A stretch of 8,659 nt of DNA. Origin: Chloroflexota bacterium (GTDB lineage Bacteria > Chloroflexota > Dehalococcoidia > SM23-28-2 > RBG-16-64-32). The notes beneath the pieces are model-generated. The model was given only the letters and a program-made list of their open reading frames with translations. It made no database searches and was not told where the DNA came from. The position numbers and the translations under genes were made by a program. Shown here one piece after another: positions 1 to 7,226 of this stretch (positions are counted from its first letter, which is position 1; the number at the start of each line of letters is the position of its first letter). The DNA lies in assembly GCA_005882715.1 (NCBI GenBank), contig VBEI01000105.1:1-8659 (forward strand), read 5' to 3'.

Positions 1-2
1 AC

Positions 3-361
3 GAGATCAAGACCTACCTCGACCGCCGGCGCAACCGCGTCGGGGTGGCGACGTTCCTCTACTGCCTGCTGCCTTTGCCGACGAATAGCCTCTTCGTCGC
101 AGCCGGGATGATCGAGGTGAGCATGGTGCAGGTGATGATCGGCTTCTGGGCAGGCCGCGCCATCGCGGATACCTTCTACGTCTGGTCGACCAGCAAGGCG
201 TTCGGCAGCTTCGGTGGCGTATTTGAGGACTACTACAACAACTGGCAGGCGGTGGCATTCCAGGTGCTCGGGCTACTGGGCGCGGCCATGCTGCTCTTTG
301 TGCCCTGGCCGCGCTGGGTCTTTCGCTGGATCAACCGCGGGGAGCGGGAGGAGGCCAAGAG

Positions 362-365
<4 letters not shown>
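3..365 (+). CDS. C-terminal part of a multi-pass membrane protein, possibly VTT/DedA-like (5' truncated by window edge)
   Basis: The frame is open from the left edge and ends in TAA at 363-365, giving 120 visible residues. An internal GTG at 45 could be read as a start. The coherent charged stretch before it (EIKTYLDRRRNRVG) suggests that the gene simply begins outside the window. The visible part has a cytoplasmic-looking basic segment, then a hydrophobic stretch with the motif LPLPTNSLFVAAG, a segment containing GFWAGRAIADTFY, an amphipathic loop (FEDYYNNWQ), a final membrane helix (VLGLLGAAMLLFVPW) and a basic, charged tail. The proline-rich 'P-P-N-x-hydrophobic-AAG' followed by 'GFxxGR' resembles the re-entrant region of VTT/DedA-type membrane proteins. 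That family call is recalled pattern likeness, not a proven match, and the function is unknown. Its stop codon overlaps the stop of the convergent gatA by 4 bp. Confidence 0.6.
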
Positions 366-1843
<1,478 letters not shown>

Positions 1844-1859
1844 TATTAGAGTGACGGTG

Positions 1860-1962
1860 CGTCGGGGCGAGGCATTTCGACGAGCCCATCGACTCAGGAT
1901 TTAGGGCGGAATTACGAGCATCGCCACGTATCTGGCGTCGCGATGGATGCCTCGCCCCTACG
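1860..1962. mobile_element. MITE-like inverted-repeat element between gatC and gatA
   Basis: The ends are a 16-bp imperfect terminal inverted repeat with one mismatch. The left end is CGTCGGGGCGAGGCAT at 1860-1875. The right end, ATGCCTCGCCCCTACG at 1947-1962, reads CGTAGGGGCGAGGCAT on the minus strand. The 103-bp element has no coding capacity and fills nearly all of the gatC-gatA gap. It ends 7 nt before the gatC stop and 16 nt from the gatA start codon. No clear target-site duplication is visible. A small non-autonomous element mobilised in trans is the favoured reading. A structured intergenic RNA or processing hairpin within the gatCA transcript is the alternative. The inverted repeat is directly seen; mobility is inferred. 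Confidence 0.6.
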
Positions 1963-1969
1963 AATTGGG

Positions 1970-2263
1970 TCATTCTTCGAGAATAACCTTCACCCGGAAA
2001 TAGTCGCCTTCGCGGACTGGGGCGTTGGCGAGCACGTCCTCTTTATCGAGCGGCGGCTCTGGTTGATCGTCCTCACGCCAGACGTTGTGCAGGGGCAGGG
2101 TGTGTGCGGTCGGCGGCACGCCCTCGGTATCGACCTGACGCAGGCGCTCGAAGTAGCCGAGTATCTCCGAGAGCTGCTCACTGAACTTCGTGATGTCATC
2201 GTCGCTCAGACCAACTCGCGCCAGCCGCGCGATGTGCTCTACTTGCTCTTTGGAAAGGGACAA
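1970..2263 (-). CDS. gatC: Glu-tRNA(Gln)/Asp-tRNA(Asn) amidotransferase subunit C
   Basis: GatC is the small belt-like subunit that wraps GatA and GatB and stabilises the amidotransferase. The 97-residue product matches the family's usual length. It shows the typical order: N-terminal helix SKEQVEHIARLARVGLSDDD, then FSEQLSEILGYFERLRQVDTEGVPPTAH, the conserved LRxD-type tail NVWREDDQPEPPLDKEDVLANAP, and the end GDYFRVKVILEE. Family members end similarly, with a fairly hydrophobic V-P/K-hydrophobic motif. The start must be TTG at 2261-2263, because an in-frame TAG lies about 20 nt upstream, no internal Met is suitable, and the N-terminus aligns with GatC proteins. A short AGG lies 6 nt before the TTG. 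An extended -10 promoter lies about 70 nt upstream. gatA follows after an unusually long 126-bp gap that holds an inverted-repeat element. Confidence 0.95.
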   Translation of the reverse strand: MSLSKEQVEHIARLARVGLSDDDITKFSEQLSEILGYFERLRQVDTEGVPPTAHTLPLHNVWREDDQPEPPLDKEDVLANAPVREGDYFRVKVILEE

Positions 2264-2334
2264 TAAGAACCTGCTTGGCTTCTAGCTGGTGGCCGTCGCT
2301 CCTGAAAGCTCGCCTGCGGAGGTGTGTAGCAACC

Positions 2335-2343
2335 ATTATAGCA
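2335..2343 (-). promoter_or_regulatory. Extended -10 promoter for gatC-gatA
   Basis: Read on the minus strand, positions 2343-2335 are TGCTATAAT. This is a perfect TATAAT preceded by TGn, the extended -10 form recognised by housekeeping sigma factors. No good TTGACA-like -35 box is found at 16-19 bp, which is tolerated with an extended -10. Transcription would start near 2328 and leave a leader of about 65 nt before the TTG start of gatC. The site lies in the gap that also serves the divergent methyltransferase gene, for which I could find no convincing plus-strand promoter. Confidence 0.55.
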
Positions 2344-2420
2344 ACGGCGGCGTTTGTATCTTGCGAACGGTGGCCCTCCAGCCGCTGGGGCATCCAACCG
2401 TGTGAAGCAACTTGGTCCAT

Positions 2421-3164
2421 ATGACGAAACAGAGCACTCTTCCTTCTTCGGATAAGCGGGCCACACTCGGCCATCCAAGCCAGGTCTGGACGCGGGGCCT
2501 CGAGCGGCGGCTTGAAATCATGCGCCACTACGTGGACCTGGAGAACAGGAGCATCCTCGATATCGGCTGCGGTGTCGGTGCGTTCGTCCGCCGTCTGCGG
2601 GAGTTCTCGCCTCGCGTCGCGGGCATCGACGTGGACCGGGAGCGCGTGACCGAAGGCGGAAAAGTGGTGCCGGACCTGGCGCTTGCCGTCGGAGAGCGGC
2701 TTCCCTTCGCGGACGGCGCCTTCGACGTTGTCCTCCTGCACGAGGTCCTCGAGCACGTTACAGATGACCAAGCGACGTTGCGCGAGGCCTACCGCGTGCT
2801 GCGCCCGGGCGGCCGCGTGGTGATTTTCTGCCCGAACCGCCTGTATCCCTTCGAGACGCACGGCATCTTCCTGGGCAAACGCTACGTCTTTGGCAACATG
2901 CCGCTCGTCAATTACCTGCCGGATTCCATGAGGGATAGGCTTGTGCCGCACGCGCGCGCTTATACCAAAGGGCGACTGCGACGCATCTACCGGCGCGCGC
3001 GCCTGCGTCCGCTGATCCATTCCTACGTCTTCCCGGGCTTCGATCACATTATGGCGAATCGCAAGATCGTTGGCCGGGCGCTGCGATGGCTCCTCTATCC
3101 GCTCGAGAACTCGCCGCTGAGAATCTTCGGTCTATCTCACTTCGTTGTATTAGGTAAGGAGTAG
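2421..3164 (+). CDS. Class I SAM-dependent methyltransferase (Methyltransf_11 type)
   Basis: The enzyme is predicted to transfer a methyl group from S-adenosylmethionine to an unknown small-molecule, lipid or glycan acceptor. Counting from the ATG at 2421 (247 aa), motif I is SILDIGCGVGAF at about 44-55. The acidic residue ending strand 2 is D70 in AGIDVD. The motif LPFADGAFDVVLLHEVLEHV lies at 94-113, and the post-motif strand LRPGGRVVIFCPN at 127-139. The C-terminal 100 residues are a basic, partly hydrophobic extension, with RGRLRR-like and RRWLLYP-like clusters (TKGRLRRIYRRARLRP, LRWLLYPLENSP), that may sit at the membrane surface. An in-frame TTG at 2412 is an alternative start (250 aa) with a weak TGAAG 4 nt before it, so the start is uncertain by three codons. 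The PBP gene begins 2 nt after the stop. Co-expression with peptidoglycan synthesis suggests an envelope substrate, but this is inference. Confidence 0.85.
   Translation: MTKQSTLPSSDKRATLGHPSQVWTRGLERRLEIMRHYVDLENRSILDIGCGVGAFVRRLREFSPRVAGIDVDRERVTEGGKVVPDLALAVGERLPFADGAFDVVLLHEVLEHVTDDQATLREAYRVLRPGGRVVIFCPNRLYPFETHGIFLGKRYVFGNMPLVNYLPDSMRDRLVPHARAYTKGRLRRIYRRARLRPLIHSYVFPGFDHIMANRKIVGRALRWLLYPLENSPLRIFGLSHFVVLGKE
3155..3161 (+). promoter_or_regulatory. Shine-Dalgarno site that fixes the TTG start of the PBP gene
   Basis: The sequence TAAGGAG lies 5 nt before TTG at 3167 and inside the last codons of the methyltransferase gene. It is a near-consensus ribosome binding site. Together with the 2-nt intergenic gap, it supports the TTG start and translational coupling of the two genes. 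Confidence 0.8.
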
Positions 3165-3166
3165 CC

Positions 3167-5644
3167 TTGCGGAGGATTTACAGGTACCGGCGCAAGCGCA
3201 CCAGGCTCGCGCTGGTCCATAAGAGCGAGATCACGCGCGCCCGCATCCAGGCGCTGCTGACGCTCTGCTTGATAGCCTCGCTGGCCGCAATGTTCACTGC
3301 GGCTGGAATCGCTTTCGCTGTCTACCGTGCTTATGCGCACGACCTCAAGCAGCCGGAGGAGGCGATCGCGTCTGCCAGCGTGGGGACGAGCCTCGCTTAT
3401 GACCGCACGGGCCAGACCAAGCTCTACGAGTTCGTCGATCCTCTCGGCGGTCTAAAGGAGCCGAAGCCGCTGACGGAAATATCTCCCTGGCTGATCGCCG
3501 CTACTATCGCCACGGAGGACGACAGCTTCTACGACAATCCGGGCGTAAACTTTCGCGGTCTCGCGCGGGCGGCGGTCGAAAACCTGACGCCGTTCGGGCC
3601 CGGCTTCTTGAAGGGCACAGGTGGCAGCTCCATCACCCAGCAACTGGTGAAGAACGTCTACATCGAAGGCGGATCGAAGGGGACCGCGCCGCGCACAGTC
3701 GACCGGAAGATAAAAGAGACTGTGATCGCTCTGGAGTTGAAGCGAAAGTTCGACGACAACCAGATCCTCGAGTGGTATCTCAACCAGATTTACTTCGGCA
3801 ATTTCTCCTACGGCGCCCAGGCGGCCTCTCAGCGCTACTTCGGTAAGAACGCCAAGGACCTGAGTCTGGGCGAGGCCGCTCTGCTGGCAGGACTGCCCCA
3901 GGCGCCGGGGCAGTACACCCCGGCGATTCCCGAGAACCGTGAAATCGCCAAACAGCGGCAACTTCAGGTCCTCGAGCTGATGAAGGGAAGCCTGAAGGAG
4001 CTAAACAAGATCCCGAACCCGGCGCTCGACAAGACTCCGCAGAAGGGCACGCCGATGTTCCAGCCGCCGCTCACGGTGGAGCAGATCGAAGCGGCAAAAG
4101 CGGAGCCGCTTAATTACGTGCAAAACTACATCGATATCAAAGCTCCGCACTTTGTCTTCTACGTCCAGGACCAGGTAACCAAGATGTGCGCTGCGGGACT
4201 CTTCAAGTCTCCCGGCGATATCCCGTGCGACAAGGTGGTTACCCAGGGGGGCCTTCGCATCACGACAACGATTGACCTGGGGCTCCAGGATATCGCACAG
4301 AAGATCGTGGAAGAGGAGATCTCTAAGAACGAAAACCGCTACGGGGGCTACGACGGCTCGCTCATCTCGATCCGGCCGGCGACCGGCGAGATCCTCACGT
4401 ACATCGGGAGCCGCAACTACGACCGGGACGATATCGCCGGCAAGGTTGATATCGCGACCTCGCCGCAGTCGCATGGCTCAACTATGAAAGTGTTCACTTA
4501 TCTGACGGCGTTCAAGGAGGGCTGGGTGCCCTCAAGTTATGTTGACGACAAGAAGCTGGTGTTGCCGACGGCTGAGGGCGAGAAGCAGGTCAACAACTGG
4601 AACTTCAGCTATCTGGGCACGATCACGATGCGCAAGGCGATATCTGAGTCGGTCAATACGGCGGCCGTGCGCACAGTGATGGACGCCGGTATCGACGAGA
4701 TGCGAGATACGGCCCATAGCCTAGGCATAACAGACCTGCGACAGGGAGACTGCGGCCCGACCATCACGCTCGGCGCCTGCGAGGTCAAGCTCGTGGATAT
4801 GACGTACGCCTTCAGTGTGCTGGCCAACAACGGCGTGATGAAGGGCCGCCCCGTCGCGGAAGACCTGCCGAGCGGCTACAGGGAACTCGATCCGGTAAGC
4901 GTCCTGAAGATCCAGGATGCGCTGGGGAACGTCATCTACCAGTACGCTGAGCCGAAGGCCAAGCAGGTGATTGACCCCGCGTATGCCTACATGATGACGC
5001 ATGTTCTTTCGAACCAGGCGATCGACTGGAGCCGCCTGACCCTGCCCGACCGCCCGGCGGCGGCCAAGACGGGTACCAGCGAGGAATTCCGTGATGGAGT
5101 GGTCATGGGCTACACCCCGGACCTGGCCGCCGGCGTGTGGATGGGCAACGCTGACAATACGCCGATGGCCCCGGGCACGTTCAGCTCTGCCGGGACCGGC
5201 CCGATGTGGAAACGCTTCATGATCGAGGCACACGCGTATCTCCAGCTGCCTCCGCGCCCGTTCGAAAAGCCCGACGATGTGGTGATCAGTTCCTGCGGTG
5301 GACGGGAGGAAGTGTTCAAGGTAGACCAGCCAGCGACGAAGCCCGGGGCATGCAAGAGTCCTGCCAGACCGGGCAGCGGTCCGACGCCGCCGCCCACGCC
5401 TCGAGCGCCTGTCTTCCCGCCCAAGACTCCGGAGCCGACGCCATCTCCTCCGCCTCCGCCCAGCCCTCCCCCAGCTACCCCGGCACCGGCTCGCACGCCT
5501 TTTCAGTACACGGTGCAGGAAGGCGATACGGTGCAAAGCATCGCCGAAAAATTCGGCGTGAACGAGAAGGACCTGCGCCAGGCGAACGGACTCAGCTCCC
5601 ACGACACCGTTAAGCCTGGCGACAAGTTGACGATTCCCGCGTAG
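3167..5644 (+). CDS. Bifunctional class A penicillin-binding protein (GT51 glycosyltransferase + transpeptidase) with C-terminal LysM domain
   Basis: This 825-residue protein would polymerise lipid II into glycan strands and crosslink them outside the membrane. It has a basic cytoplasmic N-terminus and one membrane anchor at about residues 27-55. The GT51 domain spans about 100-275: E117 in EDDSFYDNPG is the catalytic Glu position, GGSSITQQLVKN is at 152-163, RKIKE is at 180-184 with second Glu E184, and ILEWYLNQIYFGNFSYG and LSLGEAALLAGLPQAP follow. The transpeptidase has S438-T-M-K441 (SxxK, nucleophile Ser438), S495-V-N497 (SxN) and K634-T-G-T-S. A linker at 732-777 is half proline and is followed by a LysM fold at about 779-823 (YTVQEGDTVQSIAEKFGV ... 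VKPGDKLTIP), expected to bind peptidoglycan. In GT motif 1 the usual His and Asp are both Asn (N124, N128). The start is TTG, supported by a strong Shine-Dalgarno. C710 and C728 flank the tail and could form a disulfide. Confidence 0.95.
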   Translation: MRRIYRYRRKRTRLALVHKSEITRARIQALLTLCLIASLAAMFTAAGIAFAVYRAYAHDLKQPEEAIASASVGTSLAYDRTGQTKLYEFVDPLGGLKEPKPLTEISPWLIAATIATEDDSFYDNPGVNFRGLARAAVENLTPFGPGFLKGTGGSSITQQLVKNVYIEGGSKGTAPRTVDRKIKETVIALELKRKFDDNQILEWYLNQIYFGNFSYGAQAASQRYFGKNAKDLSLGEAALLAGLPQAPGQYTPAIPENREIAKQRQLQVLELMKGSLKELNKIPNPALDKTPQKGTPMFQPPLTVEQIEAAKAEPLNYVQNYIDIKAPHFVFYVQDQVTKMCAAGLFKSPGDIPCDKVVTQGGLRITTTIDLGLQDIAQKIVEEEISKNENRYGGYDGSLISIRPATGEILTYIGSRNYDRDDIAGKVDIATSPQSHGSTMKVFTYLTAFKEGWVPSSYVDDKKLVLPTAEGEKQVNNWNFSYLGTITMRKAISESVNTAAVRTVMDAGIDEMRDTAHSLGITDLRQGDCGPTITLGACEVKLVDMTYAFSVLANNGVMKGRPVAEDLPSGYRELDPVSVLKIQDALGNVIYQYAEPKAKQVIDPAYAYMMTHVLSNQAIDWSRLTLPDRPAAAKTGTSEEFRDGVVMGYTPDLAAGVWMGNADNTPMAPGTFSSAGTGPMWKRFMIEAHAYLQLPPRPFEKPDDVVISSCGGREEVFKVDQPATKPGACKSPARPGSGPTPPPTPRAPVFPPKTPEPTPSPPPPPSPPPATPAPARTPFQYTVQEGDTVQSIAEKFGVNEKDLRQANGLSSHDTVKPGDKLTIPA

Positions 5645-5865
5645 GGCGGCGCGCGGGACAGCCGGCACACCGGGCAGTCATCGACGTTGTGGCAGGTATC
5701 AAGCACGGACGCCGGCCTGAGAACGTACGAGACTAGCCATGCCCAGCTTGAGGTTGAACGATAGGCCGCGCGGCCGTCGCTATGTGCGAAAAGAACGAAG
5801 TGACGCCGATCGCCGAGACGGCCTGTTTGCCCGCCAAGAGTGACCGTCAACGCTGGCCGAGAAGC
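5645..5865. other. Convergent intergenic spacer with a 12-bp palindrome
   Basis: These 221 bp separate the stop codons of the plus-strand PBP gene and the minus-strand metalloprotease gene. I find no RNA gene, no supported ORF and no hairpin followed by a T-run. The only notable symmetry is the perfect palindrome GGCCGCGCGGCC at 5764-5775, which can arise by chance in GC-rich DNA. Transcription of both genes probably ends in this region, by a mechanism not readable from the sequence. Confidence 0.5.
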
Positions 5866-7068
5866 TCACTGCAGGGCCGCATCCAAATCGGCGCGCGTGG
5901 TAAGCGCGGAAGCGCGGCGCACGAACTCTCCGGGCGAGCCTGCCCGCTGGAGCAGCGTCTGGAGCTTCGGCCCGATGGGGTCGATGGAGCCCGGTGAGTC
6001 CGCGTAGAAGCCATGGAAGGCGAAATAGGCCTGGTTCAGGCGTCGAATAAAGATGCCCTTGCTCTGGAACTCGTCCCGCTTCGCTGCCATCAGCGCCTCA
6101 GCCTGTTCGACCTGCCCTTGAGCAAGCATTGCCTCCACCTCTCGCCTGAGGGCCCGCATCTCGCCCGTGAAGTCGAAGCCAGATGGAGTTGGCGGAGGGG
6201 TCGCCGCCGGGGCCGGCTGAGCGCCGCAGGCCTGCTCCAAGGTGCCATATCGCTCGAAGTAGAGTCGGGCCAGCTCCTTGCCGCCGATGTTCGCAACGCT
6301 TTCGTTTAGCGTGCGCGTCTCGCTGCTGCCGAAGTAGCGCGCGCCCAGGGGGAAAAGGATCAGGTAGGAGTGCAGCCACTCGTGGAATACGGTCTCCATA
6401 AGCGAATCGTAAGGCGTGTCCTCGAACACCACGCTGGGGTAACTCGAGAACCCGCCGGTCCGGATGACGAGCGCCGAGACTCCTCGCCCGTCGACATTCG
6501 CCGATTCGGCGTTGTGCTCAATCTGATCGATCTCTGGCTGAGGAATGTCTGGCTCCAGCAGGTACGAGTCTCGCAGCTCGATCCGTTCTCGCGGCGAAAC
6601 GGCCAATACCCTCGGCGTGCCGTCGATCTCGAAGTCTACTGGCGGGAAGACAAGCCCTAGGTCTGAGAACAGAGGGGGCTCCAGGGTCAGCTTTTGGTCC
6701 TTCAGCACCGCCGTTACCCGCCCTTCGATAGTGTCCTCGACATCGTTTTCCAGCTCCGCCAGGCGCTTTTCCGCCTCGGCGTTGGGCTCCTGAGTGGAGT
6801 TAAGTTCCGCCGCAGCCTTGAAGTAGGCGCAAATGGCGTCGGTGCGTTCCTGCTCGCTCCTGTCGTTAAACAGGTGTTGGAGCTTATGTAGCCACTTCTC
6901 CGGGAAGTGTTTAATCTCCCAGCCGGCGAGGTTGTACCCGTGCTCGCTTGCCGCCTCTTCGGCCGCGCCGTCGGGCCCGAGGCGGCTGTAGAGCGCGAGG
7001 CCGCCGCCGACCGCCAGCGCGCCGAGAACCACAACCGCGGCGAGATAAGCGGCGAGGAAGACGCGCAT
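5866..7068 (-). CDS. Membrane-anchored HExxH (gluzincin-like) metalloprotease, uncharacterised
   Basis: The 400-residue product begins with a signal-anchor at about 3-27 (VFLAAYLAAVVVLGALAVGGGLALY), so the rest should face outward. Residues 65-125 are helical and charged. The core holds H229-E-W-L-H233, a classic zinc site with E230 as catalytic base. N255-E256-S-V-A-N follows 22 residues later, where E256 is a likely third zinc ligand, as in gluzincins. A proline/alanine-rich linker (284-296) leads to a helical region and the segment RRLNQAYFAFHGFYADSPGS (342-361). The HE..H / NES / LNxAxF order recalls predicted aminopeptidases of the DUF2265 (PF10023) kind, but I am not certain of the family and the substrate is unknown. 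The start is ATG at 7068 with no strong Shine-Dalgarno. A MITE-like element lies 30 bp upstream, and cofH precedes it on the same strand. Confidence 0.8.
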   Translation of the reverse strand: MRVFLAAYLAAVVVLGALAVGGGLALYSRLGPDGAAEEAASEHGYNLAGWEIKHFPEKWLHKLQHLFNDRSEQERTDAICAYFKAAAELNSTQEPNAEAEKRLAELENDVEDTIEGRVTAVLKDQKLTLEPPLFSDLGLVFPPVDFEIDGTPRVLAVSPRERIELRDSYLLEPDIPQPEIDQIEHNAESANVDGRGVSALVIRTGGFSSYPSVVFEDTPYDSLMETVFHEWLHSYLILFPLGARYFGSSETRTLNESVANIGGKELARLYFERYGTLEQACGAQPAPAATPPPTPSGFDFTGEMRALRREVEAMLAQGQVEQAEALMAAKRDEFQSKGIFIRRLNQAYFAFHGFYADSPGSIDPIGPKLQTLLQRAGSPGEFVRRASALTTRADLDAALQ

Positions 7069-7098
7069 CGCGGGTTGATTTTCTCACGCATGCGTCGT

Positions 7099-7198
7099 GT
7101 AGAGACGCCCCAGGGCAAAGGGTCGACGATCGATCACAAAATATGATCTCGAAGGCCGAGCGTATTTTGCGGCAGCGACTCCAGCGGGGCGTCTCTAC
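7099..7198. mobile_element. MITE-like inverted-repeat element between cofH and the metalloprotease gene
   Basis: A perfect 13-bp terminal inverted repeat, GTAGAGACGCCCC at 7099-7111 and GGGGCGTCTCTAC at 7186-7198, bounds 100 bp of non-coding DNA. A second, internal 7-bp inverted repeat (CAAAATA at 7137-7143, TATTTTG at 7163-7169) could extend a folded structure. The element is the same size class as the one at 1860-1962 and its outer bases follow a similar pattern. It lies 28 bp after the cofH stop and 30 bp before the metalloprotease start, so it may also act as a transcript hairpin. No transposase gene is in the window and no target-site duplication is clear. The repeat is directly seen; mobility is inferred. 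Confidence 0.65.
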
Positions 7199-7226
7199 GG
7201 CACCCGCAGTCGAACGCCGAGATCCT

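Noticed and set aside
2300..2411. Plus-strand promoter for the methyltransferase-PBP pair
   Set aside because: A TTATAG at 2336-2341 could be a -10, but no -35-like sequence sits at a suitable distance, and the same bases fit better as the minus-strand extended -10.
2196..3047. Minus-strand open frame of 283 codons opposite the methyltransferase and the gatC start
   Set aside because: It lies antisense to a gene with clear methyltransferase motifs, shows an Arg/His/Ala-rich composition typical of shadow frames in GC-rich DNA, and has no recognisable domain.
4721..5668. Minus-strand open frame of 315 codons opposite the transpeptidase part of the PBP
   Set aside because: It is a shadow of a strongly conserved gene, Arg-rich and without motif order.
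5764..5830. Palindrome GGCCGCGCGGCC and a nearby GCCG-AGA-CGGC hairpin as a terminator for the PBP gene
   Set aside because: The stems are very short and no T-run follows, so they do not meet the usual form of an intrinsic terminator.
5503..5850. Minus-strand frame of 115 codons with a Cys-rich motif CHNVDDCPVC in the convergent spacer
   Set aside because: The motif is suggestive of a small metal-binding protein, but the frame overlaps the LysM-coding end of the PBP gene, has no supporting ribosome site that I could see, and has composition like noise. It was kept out of the gene list.
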